Shown: in pieces, positions 1 through 7,582 of the stretch
Layout: every line of letters begins with the position of its first letter
Numbering within the stretch: the first letter of the stretch is position 1
DNA from: Candidatus Nomurabacteria bacterium
GTDB taxonomy: Bacteria; Patescibacteriota; Minisyncoccia; Phycocordibacterales; UBA9973
Assembly (NCBI GenBank): GCA_020850295.1
Contig: JADZEV010000036.1
Coordinates: 1 to 31,305 of the forward strand
Length of the DNA stretch: 31,305 nucleotides
Direction of reading: 5' to 3'
Notes under the pieces: model-generated
What the model was told of the DNA's origin: nothing
Databases searched by the model: none
Seen by the model: the letters and a program-made list of their open reading frames with translations, nothing else
Translations under genes and position numbers: made by a program

Positions 1-527
1 CCTCTCATCTTCTTTATAGCAATTCTAGACCAAACAATAGCTAGAAGGCTGTAGTTGATAATCATATAATATTTATTAGCCCAAGAAACTCCATACGGAA
101 AACGATATTCGGATATTGGGAACAAAAAAGGCGTCGCATAAAAACCAATAGAATGAGAAGGAATATCTATAAGTATATGAAGTGCCCAACCGAGGAGCTC
201 ATATCTAGGTCGCTTTGAAAAATACCAAACAACAGCAAAAACAAAAGCCCAAATTACTAATGAGTGGCTAAACTGATATAAATATGCCGCTAGATCAAAA
301 CCACCTGGAGACAAATTTGGTCTTCCGTAACCAAAAGTTTGTCCTTGGAAAATAACTTTGTATAAAAATGTAATAAAAGGAATAGTGAAGGCAAAAAAAT
401 CTGGGAAGACTCCCCAAAAAGCAGTCCAACCTACATGCAGACGAAATTTACCGCCTTTTTTCTTGGCTAGCTTATTCCCTGCTCTAGCTCCAGCATTTGT
501 CCAAAGTGTATGTGCGAGTACATCCAT
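1..527 (-). CDS. Multi-pass membrane protein, YdjM/DUF457-like, cut off at the left edge
   Basis: An open frame of 175 codons starts MDVLAHTLWT and runs off the window with no stop. It has about four hydrophobic segments. Polar and histidine motifs recur in the spacing seen in YdjM/DUF457 inner-membrane proteins, often annotated as metal-dependent hydrolases: AHTLW near the N terminus, FPDFF around residue 40, FSHSL around 92 and HILIDIPSHS around 118-127. Family membership is inferred from these motifs; the reaction is unknown. The ATG lies one base after the stop of the 86-residue gene upstream, so the two are probably translated together. The C-terminal end is missing. Confidence 0.75.
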   Translation of the reverse strand, partial: MDVLAHTLWTNAGARAGNKLAKKKGGKFRLHVGWTAFWGVFPDFFAFTIPFITFLYKVIFQGQTFGYGRPNLSPGGFDLAAYLYQFSHSLVIWAFVFAVVWYFSKRPRYELLGWALHILIDIPSHSIGFYATPFLFPISEYRFPYGVSWANKYYMIINYSLLAIVWSRIAIKKMR

Positions 528-528
528 A

Positions 529-789
529 TTAGTGATAATCTTGCTTACTTTCTCTAATATTAACCGCTTTTGTTATAGCTTCTTGAGGAGAAATTCTTTC
601 TTTCTTTAAGTCGTCTAGTATTTCTCTCAAAGTTCCAAGCTCATGATCATTTGCCCCCATAACAGAAACCTCCTGCATTACCATGTTTATTTCTGCCTCG
701 GCAGTTTCTTTTGTTATTTCATTTTTATCTTCACCAAAATTTTCTTGAGGATTATGGAACGATTCTGTGTTATTTGAAAATAAGCTCAT
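529..789 (-). CDS. Small acidic helical protein of unknown function
   Basis: This 86-residue protein has no family I recognise. It is soluble, acidic and probably helical, with a low-complexity N-terminal third rich in Asn, Glu and Lys and a predicted helical second half. Its start is supported by a TATTAT -10 element exactly 6 bases upstream of the ATG, which would make the mRNA leaderless. It ends one base before the ATG of the membrane protein, so it may be a partner or regulator of that protein. This is inference from position only. Confidence 0.7.
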   Translation of the reverse strand: MSLFSNNTESFHNPQENFGEDKNEITKETAEAEINMVMQEVSVMGANDHELGTLREILDDLKKERISPQEAITKAVNIRESKQDYH

Positions 790-795
790 ATCTAA

Positions 796-801
796 ATAAT
801 A
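796..801 (-). promoter_or_regulatory. -10 element of the 86-residue gene
   Basis: TATTAT on the minus strand, separated from the ATG by the 6 bases TTAGAT. A standard start 7 bases past the hexamer falls on the A of the ATG. No clear -35 was seen. Confidence 0.5.
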
Positions 802-805
802 ACAT

Positions 806-2182
806 TTATTTTAACCTTTTTAAGGTTTCTTCTTTTCCTAAAATACTAGAGATTTCAAACGGATCTGGAGATTTTTCTCTTCCTGAAAGCGCCACGCGCA
901 TAGGCCAAAGAACCGCCCCTCTACCTTCTTGCTCTGCATAATCCCAAATAGAAGCTTTGATACTTTCATAATCCCAATTTTCTAGCTTTTCCAAGCGAGA
1001 ATGTATTTCTTTTAAATACTCTTTTGTCTTTTTTATCCAACCGTCTGAATCACTAGGATTTTCAATTTTTAACCCTTTCCAAATAAGCATACTGAGATCA
1101 ATTTTTGGTTTTACAAAAAAGTAATCAAACTCTCCTACTGTACTTCCATCTGCTTTGCCAAAAAAGTTTTGCATATCCGAAAACTTAGTCATTCTTTCCC
1201 GAATCAAAGGTTCAAGTTTTTTAAGTATCTCTCTATCTTCTTCTGTGTCATTTACAATAGAACCATAAAGCCCATGGTGTGCAATATCCCAAAACTCTTT
1301 TTGAGAGAGTTTTTTTATATATTCTCTATTGAACCAATCAAGTTTGTCTTGTCCAAATACTGCTCCGGCTTTTTGAACCTTATCTAAGTCAAAAACTTTT
1401 TCTAATTCTTCTCTTGAAAATATCTCTTGTTCTGTTCCTGGATTCCATCCACATAAACAAATAGCGTTAAGGAGCGCTTCTGGTAAATAGCCCATGTCTA
1501 GATAATCAACCACAGGTATTGCGCCTTTTCTTTTGCTCATCTTTGTTTTATCCGGAGCAAGCACAAGCGGTAAATGGGCGTACTTTGGAATATCAAAACC
1601 AAGTGCTTCGTGTATCAATATTTGTCTTGGTGTGTTGGCAATATGTTCTTCGGCACGAATAACATGATTGACTCCTTCATCATGATCATCTACTACTACT
1701 GCTAAATGAAAAAGTGGCTCATCTATATTCTTGGCAAGAACAAAGTCTCCGAGATCTGTAGTATCTGTTGTTATTGGGCCACGAATAAGATCATCAAAAG
1801 TCACACTTTTGCCAGGATTACGAAAACGAATGATATCTTTGATAATACCACTACCATCTTTGGCTTCTTCGCGAGATATATAAGCCTTGTCTTCAGATAT
1901 AAGCTTTTGTAAGACTTCTTTGTGGCGCTCTAAATTCTCAGACTGAATATATTTTTCATCATAAGAAATCCCTATCTTTTCAAAAACATTAAATATCTCT
2001 TGCGTGTATTCTTCTTTAGAGCGTTCTTTGTCTGTGTCTTCTATACGAAGGATAAATTTACCATCATGACGCTTGGCAAAAAGATAAGCAAAAAAGGCCG
2101 TTCTATAGCTACCGGCATGCATATGTCCTGTTGGGCTTGGGGCAAAACGAGTAACAACCTTTCCTGTATTTTCCATTTCCAT
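806..2182 (-). CDS. gltX: Glutamyl-tRNA synthetase
   Basis: A class I aminoacyl-tRNA synthetase that charges tRNA-Glu in the cytoplasm. The HIGH-type signature is PSPTGHMH at residues 15-22 and the second signature is KMSKR at 214-218; both ATP-binding motifs are intact. Its 458 residues are normal for a bacterial GluRS. The HLAVVVDDHDEG segment and the IRFRNPG stretch before it also fit the family. Whether it also charges tRNA-Gln, as where GatCAB is used, cannot be told from this window. Two in-frame ATGs sit at the start (MEMEN). A weak extended -10 (TGC-TAAAGT) ends exactly 6 bases before the second, at 2176, so that may be the true leaderless start. Confidence 0.97.
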   Translation of the reverse strand: MEMENTGKVVTRFAPSPTGHMHAGSYRTAFFAYLFAKRHDGKFILRIEDTDKERSKEEYTQEIFNVFEKIGISYDEKYIQSENLERHKEVLQKLISEDKAYISREEAKDGSGIIKDIIRFRNPGKSVTFDDLIRGPITTDTTDLGDFVLAKNIDEPLFHLAVVVDDHDEGVNHVIRAEEHIANTPRQILIHEALGFDIPKYAHLPLVLAPDKTKMSKRKGAIPVVDYLDMGYLPEALLNAICLCGWNPGTEQEIFSREELEKVFDLDKVQKAGAVFGQDKLDWFNREYIKKLSQKEFWDIAHHGLYGSIVNDTEEDREILKKLEPLIRERMTKFSDMQNFFGKADGSTVGEFDYFFVKPKIDLSMLIWKGLKIENPSDSDGWIKKTKEYLKEIHSRLEKLENWDYESIKASIWDYAEQEGRGAVLWPMRVALSGREKSPDPFEISSILGKEETLKRLK

Positions 2183-2193
2183 ACTTTAGCAAG

Positions 2194-2218
2194 AAAACCC
2201 TATTTTTTCTAGGGTTTT
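2194..2218. repeat. Hairpin in the divergent gltX / membrane-protein gap
   Basis: A perfect 9-bp inverted repeat, AAAACCCTA / TAGGGTTTT, with a 7-base loop. It looks like a terminator but sits between two divergent genes, where no transcript should end. It is upstream of the proposed gltX -10, so it may be an operator, or an attenuator if transcription starts further up. Confidence 0.5.
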
Positions 2219-2243
2219 GATTTTTGGTATAAATAAGTTAAAT

Positions 2244-2249
2244 TATAAT
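2244..2249 (+). promoter_or_regulatory. -10 element of the 97-residue membrane protein gene
   Basis: A consensus TATAAT ending 11 bases before the ATG at 2261, giving a leader of about 5 bases. No Shine-Dalgarno sequence is present. Confidence 0.55.
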
Positions 2250-2260
2250 AAATACAGAAA

Positions 2261-2554
2261 ATGGGTGTCGTACTACTTGTAATTGCCGGATTACTTTCCT
2301 TAATAAATGCTTTTTTTATAAACCAGCATGGAGTTATAAAAGGTTCTAAATTGCCTAAGATTATTAAAAAAACCGAACTAAGACGCTATGGCAAATATGT
2401 AATTACTATCGGAATAGTAACCTTTTTAATGACAGTAAGTGCTTGGTTTTTAGATAAATCTTTACTTAATTATATATTTGGCGGTATTGCAATAAAGATA
2501 GCAATACCTACCGGTATTTGGTTAGGTGGTTTATTGAACGGGAAAGTAACTTAA
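2261..2554 (+). CDS. Small integral membrane protein, function unknown
   Basis: This 97-residue protein has three hydrophobic stretches: residues 3-20, about 48-65 and about 72-92. A basic loop between the first two (KGSKLPKIIKK) should face the cytoplasm. I do not recognise a family. It is the only plus-strand gene before dnaB apart from the orphan gene at 7676. A consensus -10 just upstream and a strong hairpin right at its stop codon show an independent one-gene transcript, which argues that it is real. Confidence 0.7.
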   Translation: MGVVLLVIAGLLSLINAFFINQHGVIKGSKLPKIIKKTELRRYGKYVITIGIVTFLMTVSAWFLDKSLLNYIFGGIAIKIAIPTGIWLGGLLNGKVT

Positions 2555-2592
2555 CACTTCTTTTATAAATTTAAAAGAAGTGTTTTATTTTT
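2553..2592. terminator. Bidirectional terminator between the 97-residue gene and murG
   Basis: A perfect 12-bp stem, AACACTTCTTTT / AAAAGAAGTGTT, with an 8-base loop followed on the plus strand by TTATTTTT. The A-rich left arm also supplies T residues for the murG transcript arriving on the minus strand. The two stop codons flank the hairpin. Confidence 0.75.
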
Positions 2593-3712
2593 CGTGAGAA
2601 AATCCTATTTTGATAGCTTCAATAGCTATTTCTCGAGCGGCATCATCTTTGAAAAAGTCTTTAGCATGTTTTGACATGGCTTTGTATTTTTCTTGATTGC
2701 TAACAATAGAATCTATTTCGTTCATTAAGACAGATGGTGTCAGGTTTGCTTCTTCTATAACTACGCAAGCTCCTGTTCTGGCATAGTGATAAGCATTTTT
2801 CCTTTGGTGGTCACCATGAGCAATAGCATAAGGGATAAGTATAGAAGGTTTGCCCCAAGCCGCTATTTCAAAAAGTGAACTTCCTGAACGACCAACAATG
2901 ATAGTAGAAGCACCTCCAAACATTTTAGTCTGAACATCATTTAAAAACGGAAATGGTTTGTACCGAGTTCTATGAACATTATCTCCGAGCATTACTCCAA
3001 CATCACTTTTAACACTGTCAAAGTTCTTTTCTCCTGTTTGATGAATGATTTGATATTTTTCTATTAATTCTGGTAATACTCTGATAAGGGCTTCGTTGAT
3101 AACTTGTGCTCCTTGGCTACCAGCAAAAATACCAATGACAGGAAGATCTTTATTAAAATCAAAAAATTCTAATGCGCCTTCTTTGGCTGCCATTATGATA
3201 GATTTGCGTACTGGTTGACCTGTTACTGAAATTTTCTCTGGCTTAAAGAAACTTGCTGCTTCTGGAAAAGATAACGCAACTTTTTTTGCAAATTTACCTG
3301 ACCAAATATTTACTCTTCCTGGAACAGTGTCAGATTCATGAACAATAACAGGTATACGAAGAAGCTTCGCCGCAAAAAGAACAGGAAAAGCAGCATAACC
3401 TCCTTTACTAATAATCACATCTGGATAAATACGAAAAATAGTAAATAGGGCTTTAATAACACCAAAACCTGTTTTGAAAATATCAATAAAATTTCTAAAA
3501 GAAAAATAAACTCGTAGTTTCCCTGCTGTTATCGGGACAAAAGTTATAAATTGAGTTTTAAGAGCTTCTTTGTCATACGGAGTATCAGCGGCGTAGTAGA
3601 TTTTAAAATTTATTATTTTTTCTTCATCAGCAATACGGTTAAGCTCTTCAGCAACAGCAATTAGTGGGTAAAAATGACCTCCTGTTCCTCCTCCTGTAAG
3701 TAGTATTTTCAT
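2585..3712 (-). CDS. murG: UDP-GlcNAc:undecaprenyl-PP-MurNAc-pentapeptide GlcNAc transferase
   Basis: MurG adds GlcNAc to lipid I to make lipid II on the inner face of the membrane. The GT-B fold is shown by the glycine-rich start LLTGGGTGGHFYP (residues 4-16), the GSQGAQVINEAL loop at the start of the second domain, and the UDP-GlcNAc site GRSGSSLFEIAAWGKPSILIPYA region, which matches the canonical SRAG-S-EIAA-G-P-I-P pattern. At 375 residues it is of usual length. It is the last gene of the scpAB-mraY-ftsW-murG operon, 17 bases after ftsW. An internal TATAAT in that gap suggests it can also be transcribed separately. Confidence 0.95.
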   Translation of the reverse strand: MKILLTGGGTGGHFYPLIAVAEELNRIADEEKIINFKIYYAADTPYDKEALKTQFITFVPITAGKLRVYFSFRNFIDIFKTGFGVIKALFTIFRIYPDVIISKGGYAAFPVLFAAKLLRIPVIVHESDTVPGRVNIWSGKFAKKVALSFPEAASFFKPEKISVTGQPVRKSIIMAAKEGALEFFDFNKDLPVIGIFAGSQGAQVINEALIRVLPELIEKYQIIHQTGEKNFDSVKSDVGVMLGDNVHRTRYKPFPFLNDVQTKMFGGASTIIVGRSGSSLFEIAAWGKPSILIPYAIAHGDHQRKNAYHYARTGACVVIEEANLTPSVLMNEIDSIVSNQEKYKAMSKHAKDFFKDDAAREIAIEAIKIGFSHEK

Positions 3713-3721
3713 TATGTGCTT

Positions 3722-3727
3722 ATTATA
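3722..3727 (-). promoter_or_regulatory. Possible internal -10 for murG
   Basis: A consensus TATAAT lies in the 17-base gap after the ftsW stop and ends 9 bases before the murG ATG. No convincing -35 is seen, and TATAAT is easy to find by chance at this base composition. Confidence 0.35.
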
Positions 3728-3729
3728 CC

Positions 3730-4851
3730 TTATTTCTTTTCGTATCGAGAAATATTTAAAAGTATACCTACAGCAGCTAAAGCAATCATCAAAGATGTCC
3801 CTCCGTGACTAATAAACACAAGTGGTACTCCTGTCAAAGGAAATAATCCGACCAAAGAAGCAATGTTTAAAAAAGATTGAGAGGTTAAAAGTACAATCAA
3901 CCCAACAGCTAAATATCGAGAAAAAGTATCTGGTGCACGAAGAGCTATCTTAAATCCTCGAATGGCAAAAAAAACATAAAGAGTTAATAAAATAGTTGTT
4001 CCAATAAAGCCAAACTCTTCAGCAATAACTGCAAATATTGAGTCGCCCTGTGGTTCTGGTAAATAGTTGAACTTTTGAACACTTTGCCCAAGTCCTCTAC
4101 CAGTGAGACCTCCAGACCCTATGGCTATCAAAGATTGCTGGAGTTGATATGAAGCCCCTCTTGGATCATTTGCTGGATTTATAAAAGTTTTTATTCTTTC
4201 CATAACATATGGCCTAACGAAAGCAAGAACAACTATTGTTCCGATACCAAAAACAATAATACCAATGACCTTTTTCCAAGATACCCCTGAGGTAAAGAGC
4301 ATTCCGCAAGCAGCAGCAGTTATCAATATCAAACTTTTTGTATCAGGCTGACGAAGAAGCGCAAAAGCAACTATAGATAACATGATAGCCAGTGGAATAA
4401 TTCTAAACTTTATATCTTCTTGTTTTTTCCTAGTCCATGCAAGCCAAGCTGCAAAATAAATCACAAAAGCTATTTTCAAAATTTCTGCAGGCTGAAATGA
4501 TACCGGACCAAGAGACATCCACCTCATTGCCCCACCGTGCTCTAGTCCTACACCTGGTATAAAAACAGCGAGTGTCAAAGCCAAAGCTCCAAAAAAAATA
4601 TAAAAAGAATATCTGCGCCAAAAAGTATAATTTATACGGGCACACAACCAAAGAGCTATAAGACCTCCAATAAATCCAAAGATAACTTGGTTAAATAAAA
4701 CTCCATAAAACTTTCCTTCGCTACGAGCCAAAATACCTAAAGATGCAGAAACAAAAAAAAGAAGCCCTGTACCAGAAATAAGAATTACTATCCAAAAAAA
4801 GTATTTATCAAACGGTTTTTGTTTTTTTAATAATTCTCTAATTTTTTCCAT
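3730..4851 (-). CDS. ftsW: SEDS-family peptidoglycan polymerase FtsW
   Basis: A polytopic membrane protein of 373 residues with about ten hydrophobic segments. Members polymerise lipid II at the division site together with a class B penicillin-binding protein. The loop FNYLPEPQGDSIFAVIAEEFGF matches the FtsW/RodA/SpoVE extracellular signature, and the C-terminal GVPLVFISHGGTSL matches the conserved GxPLPFxSxGGTS block. FtsW rather than RodA is chosen from the neighbours, since mraY and murG flank it as in division and cell-wall clusters. The paired penicillin-binding protein is not in the window. It starts 10 bases after mraY. Confidence 0.92.
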   Translation of the reverse strand: MEKIRELLKKQKPFDKYFFWIVILISGTGLLFFVSASLGILARSEGKFYGVLFNQVIFGFIGGLIALWLCARINYTFWRRYSFYIFFGALALTLAVFIPGVGLEHGGAMRWMSLGPVSFQPAEILKIAFVIYFAAWLAWTRKKQEDIKFRIIPLAIMLSIVAFALLRQPDTKSLILITAAACGMLFTSGVSWKKVIGIIVFGIGTIVVLAFVRPYVMERIKTFINPANDPRGASYQLQQSLIAIGSGGLTGRGLGQSVQKFNYLPEPQGDSIFAVIAEEFGFIGTTILLTLYVFFAIRGFKIALRAPDTFSRYLAVGLIVLLTSQSFLNIASLVGLFPLTGVPLVFISHGGTSLMIALAAVGILLNISRYEKK

Positions 4852-4861
4852 TTAATAAAAG

Positions 4862-5911
4862 TTAACTTATAAGTGATATAACTACACCTAAAACTGCACA
4901 GATAACAGAAACAACCCAATAACGCATAACGACTTTTTCGCGAGGCCAACCAAGTGCATGAAAATGATGATGAAGTGGCGCAATTTTAAAAACTCTTCTT
5001 TTGTTAAAATATTTGTAACTAACTATTTGAATAATATTTGAAGCAGTGGTTGCAGCTAACGGAAGTGCAATAAGAGGCAGTATCAAAACAGTGTCTGTCA
5101 AAAAAGCAATAACAGTCAGTACTACTAAAAGTCCCAAAATACCAGTTTCGCCCATATAAAATCTTGCCGGCGGAATATTAAACCAAAGAAAAGCCAGTAT
5201 TCCGCCAGAAATAACACCACAAAAAGCAGCTATATCTATCAAGTTTTTTCCAAAAGCTATAGCTGCATAAGAAGCAAAGATAATAGCAAGTACCCCACCA
5301 GCTAAACCATCCATGCCATCTATCACACTACCTGAGAAAACAGCGAGAAGTATTGCTATAAAAAAAGGTATGAATAAATACCCTAGCGAGATAACACTAT
5401 CTGAAAAAGGTATAGTGACAGAACTTATCCCTAACTTAAAGTAAAACCAAGCGCCGATAAGAGCTCCAACAAAAATAACAATTCCTATCTTACGGTAACG
5501 ATGATTTATATGATCTAGTGCACCTTTTATTTGTGAAGCATCGTCAACAAGACCAATAGCAGCACCTAGCAAAAGTGAAGCAAGTGGGACAAGAGTCTGG
5601 CCACGACTTAAAAAATCTAGCTTAAGAGAAAGATCAGATGGAAAAGCTTTGGATATAATCCACATTATCAAAATAGAAGCAGTCACTGAAAGCCAGATAA
5701 TGACACCTCCCACTCTAGGAGTAGAGATTTCTGCTTCGGCATTTGAGATTTTTGAAAAATGCTCATTTGTTATACCTGAATCATCTACTCTTTTCTTTTT
5801 TTTCCAAAGCTTGTGTTTATACATTAAAGCAGTTAAACGAGGTGTGAGTAATATACCTATAGCAAAGGTTAGAGCGGTTGGTAAGAAAATTTTGACAACA
5901 TTTAACATCAT
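4862..5911 (-). CDS. mraY: Phospho-MurNAc-pentapeptide transferase
   Basis: MraY transfers phospho-MurNAc-pentapeptide to undecaprenyl phosphate to make lipid I. The 349 residues hold about ten membrane spans. Visible hallmarks are the Asp pair GLVDDASQ at 123-124, IDGMDGLAGG at 197-206 and the C-terminal APLHHHFHALGWP (HHH at 314-316). Two motifs depart from the family: the usual FMGDTGS is YMGETGI, putting Glu255 where a catalytic Asp is normal, and the Asn-rich NLTDGLDG entry is SVIDGMDG. I still call it MraY because of the HHH motif and the murG/ftsW context. It follows scpB by one base. Two ATGs are in tandem at the start. Confidence 0.92.
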   Translation of the reverse strand: MMLNVVKIFLPTALTFAIGILLTPRLTALMYKHKLWKKKKRVDDSGITNEHFSKISNAEAEISTPRVGGVIIWLSVTASILIMWIISKAFPSDLSLKLDFLSRGQTLVPLASLLLGAAIGLVDDASQIKGALDHINHRYRKIGIVIFVGALIGAWFYFKLGISSVTIPFSDSVISLGYLFIPFFIAILLAVFSGSVIDGMDGLAGGVLAIIFASYAAIAFGKNLIDIAAFCGVISGGILAFLWFNIPPARFYMGETGILGLLVVLTVIAFLTDTVLILPLIALPLAATTASNIIQIVSYKYFNKRRVFKIAPLHHHFHALGWPREKVVMRYWVVSVICAVLGVVISLIS

Positions 5912-5912
5912 A

Positions 5913-6443
5913 TTATTCTGGGTTTTCTTGATTTAATAATTTATTTATCTTTTCGACAGTTTCGCTGTAATGTGGCAACTCTTCAACTTTCGAAACTCCA
6001 AAGTGTTCCAGCATTTGTATTGTTGGATAATACCCTACAGCCCTGCCTCCTCCACGAGCTTCGACAAGTCCTCGCATAGAAAGTGCTCGCAGAGAATACG
6101 ATACATTCACTCCTCTGATAAATTCTATTTGAGCCTTAGATACTCCGGCACAATAAGCAACAATAGAGAGAGTTTCAGCGCTTGCCTTTGAAAGCTCTTT
6201 TGAAAGTTCTTCTTTGCGAATATTTTCAAGGAGTGCACTATGTTCTGGTCGAGTAACCAAAGATACTTCTTCTTTGTCTTGAACAAGCATCATGGCATGT
6301 CCTTCTAAAGATTTTTCTAATTCTAAAATAGCTTCTTTTATCTCTTCTATAGAAACACCTAATAAAATAGAGAGTAATTTAAAACTCTTGGGGTCAGCGG
6401 TGGCAAACAATAAACTTTCAATTTGTTGTGAGATTTTATTCAT
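5913..6443 (-). CDS. scpB: Segregation and condensation protein B
   Basis: ScpB is the winged-helix subunit that binds the ScpA kleisin and completes the SMC condensin complex. The protein is 176 residues, usual length, with two winged-helix units. The central segment SAETLSIVAYCAGVSKAQIEFIRGVN matches the ScpB core (LSIVAY-P-T-EIE-IRGV), and RGLVEARGGGRAVGYYPT matches the usual L-GR-PGRP-Y-TT region. Its start overlaps the end of scpA by 8 bases, typical of the coupled pair. No smc gene is in this window. Confidence 0.93.
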   Translation of the reverse strand: MNKISQQIESLLFATADPKSFKLLSILLGVSIEEIKEAILELEKSLEGHAMMLVQDKEEVSLVTRPEHSALLENIRKEELSKELSKASAETLSIVAYCAGVSKAQIEFIRGVNVSYSLRALSMRGLVEARGGGRAVGYYPTIQMLEHFGVSKVEELPHYSETVEKINKLLNQENPE

Positions 6444-7212
6444 AAGAAGATTCTACATTTTCTATATTTAAATTGTTTTGTTGTTCTTGTTTTTGTAAGC
6501 GTATATTTTCAAAATTTGATTCTTGTTCTGCTTCAATAAAACCTCGACGGACTAGCTCTAGCATACCAAGAAATGAGACTATCACATAGACTTTCTTGCT
6601 CTTATCATCTTCTTCTGGTGAATGAACAACGATATCATTGAAGTTCACAGACAAAGCTTTTTGAATACGATCGTGAAGTGTATCTAATACCTCAGAGATT
6701 GAAATAGTTTTGAAAACTCTAGCTTCTGGAGTCTTTGGTTTTGGTGGCGGAACCCGAACAATAGCTCCTTCTATAAGAGAAGCCAGATTCTCAACTTTCA
6801 AAGATGGGTCTGGTGCAAAAACTACAGCATTATTTCTGGGTACACCTTCAAAAGATATTTTTTTGCCGTATTTATTTGTTAACCATTTTGAAGCTTCAGA
6901 GATAATAGCAAAAAGTGCAACTCTCCTTTCGAGCTCAGTGATGGATTCTGATTCTTCAGTAGTTAATTCAAGGTTTGGTAAAAGTGAACGAGCCTTGATG
7001 AGGAGCAGTGTAGCAGCAACAGATAAAAATGATGATACATGCTCTGCCTGCATGCCCTTGTTTTGAATATAAGAAATAAAATCATCAGTAACAGAAGCAA
7101 GTGATATATCATTTACAAAGAACTTACGCTTTTCAATAAGTTCAAGCAAAACCTCTATTGGCCCTTCGTAAGACTCTTGTCTGATATTAAATTGATCGGT
7201 TTCAGTAGTCAT
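6436..7212 (-). CDS. scpA: Segregation and condensation protein A
   Basis: ScpA is the kleisin that bridges the SMC ATPase heads. The N-terminal segment YEGPIEVLLELIEKRKF is the classic ScpA opening (F-GPLDLLL-LI---), followed by SLASVTDDFISYI and the helix ending LLIKARSLLP, which matches the family. The C-terminal winged helix is in VSFLGMLELVRRGFIEAEQ. At 258 residues it is complete. It is first in the five-gene minus-strand operon and has a consensus -10 eleven bases upstream. The placement of scpAB directly before mraY is unusual. Confidence 0.95.
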   Translation of the reverse strand: MTTETDQFNIRQESYEGPIEVLLELIEKRKFFVNDISLASVTDDFISYIQNKGMQAEHVSSFLSVAATLLLIKARSLLPNLELTTEESESITELERRVALFAIISEASKWLTNKYGKKISFEGVPRNNAVVFAPDPSLKVENLASLIEGAIVRVPPPKPKTPEARVFKTISISEVLDTLHDRIQKALSVNFNDIVVHSPEEDDKSKKVYVIVSFLGMLELVRRGFIEAEQESNFENIRLQKQEQQNNLNIENVESSYE

Positions 7213-7223
7213 TTAATGTTTAT

Positions 7224-7229
7224 ATTATA
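7224..7229 (-). promoter_or_regulatory. -10 element of the scpAB-mraY-ftsW-murG operon
   Basis: A consensus TATAAT ending 11 bases before the scpA ATG, giving a leader of about 5 bases. It lies just downstream of the strong terminator of the preceding unit, so the operon should start its own transcript here. Confidence 0.55.
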
Positions 7230-7232
7230 GCC

Positions 7233-7275
7233 CATAAAAAGATTCCGGGCAGTTTCTCTATAGAGAAACTGCCCG
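7233..7275 (-). terminator. Strong intrinsic terminator of the candidate RNA
   Basis: A perfect 30-base palindrome (7246-7275; CGGGCAGTTTCTCTA and its complement) is followed on the minus strand by GGAATC-TTTTT. The stem is GC-rich at its base. No T tract follows on the plus strand, so it acts on minus-strand transcripts only. Confidence 0.75.
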
Positions 7276-7576
7276 CTGGCGATTGCGATATAAGATTGTG
7301 TGAAAAAAGGAACGAAAAAGAACAAATATAAATATTGAAATAAGGAACAATTGAGTGATTACTCAAAAGAGGAATCGGTTTGGTATATATAAAATATATA
7401 CCAAATAAATAAAAGCTCGATGGTGCTGACTAAAAATGTCAGATAATACATTATGAGCACACCAATTTGAGGGCTTGTAGTGCCGTGGATAAGGTTTGCA
7501 AAAGCATAACCCAATCCCCTTTTATTTTTGCGTCCATTTTGATGAACATTTGTAAGTGACGAAACTAGTCTCTTAC
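7233..7576 (-). ncRNA. Candidate structured non-coding RNA, about 340 nt
   Basis: This is the only gap over 300 bases in the window. A good minus-strand promoter and a strong terminator bracket it. Between them I see inverted repeats at 7551-7556/7572-7577, 7487-7499/7504-7517 (nested GGAT, GGTT and TGC arms), 7426-7430/7438-7442, 7379-7390/7394-7405 (12 bp) and 7351-7356/7361-7366, besides the terminator stem. I checked for tmRNA (no tRNA-like 3' end), RNase P RNA (no GAAAGTCC core), SRP RNA and 6S RNA (ends do not pair) and matched none. Alternatively it encodes two tiny peptides: 32 codons (7549-7451) and 30 codons (7451-7359), joined by a TAATG overlap. Confidence 0.5.
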
Positions 7577-7582
7577 ACTCAT

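Noticed and set aside
4430..4651. A 73-codon frame overlapping ftsW on the same strand
   Set aside because: Out-of-frame reading of ftsW; the FtsW frame is continuous, so it is not a frameshift remnant.
6710..7066. A 118-codon frame antisense to scpA
   Set aside because: Shadow frame with low-complexity Ser/Ala composition inside a confident gene.
7233..7576. tmRNA, RNase P RNA, SRP RNA or 6S RNA in the large gap
   Set aside because: No tRNA-like 3' end or tag frame, no GAAAGTCC-type core, no SRP apical loop motif, and the ends do not pair as in 6S.
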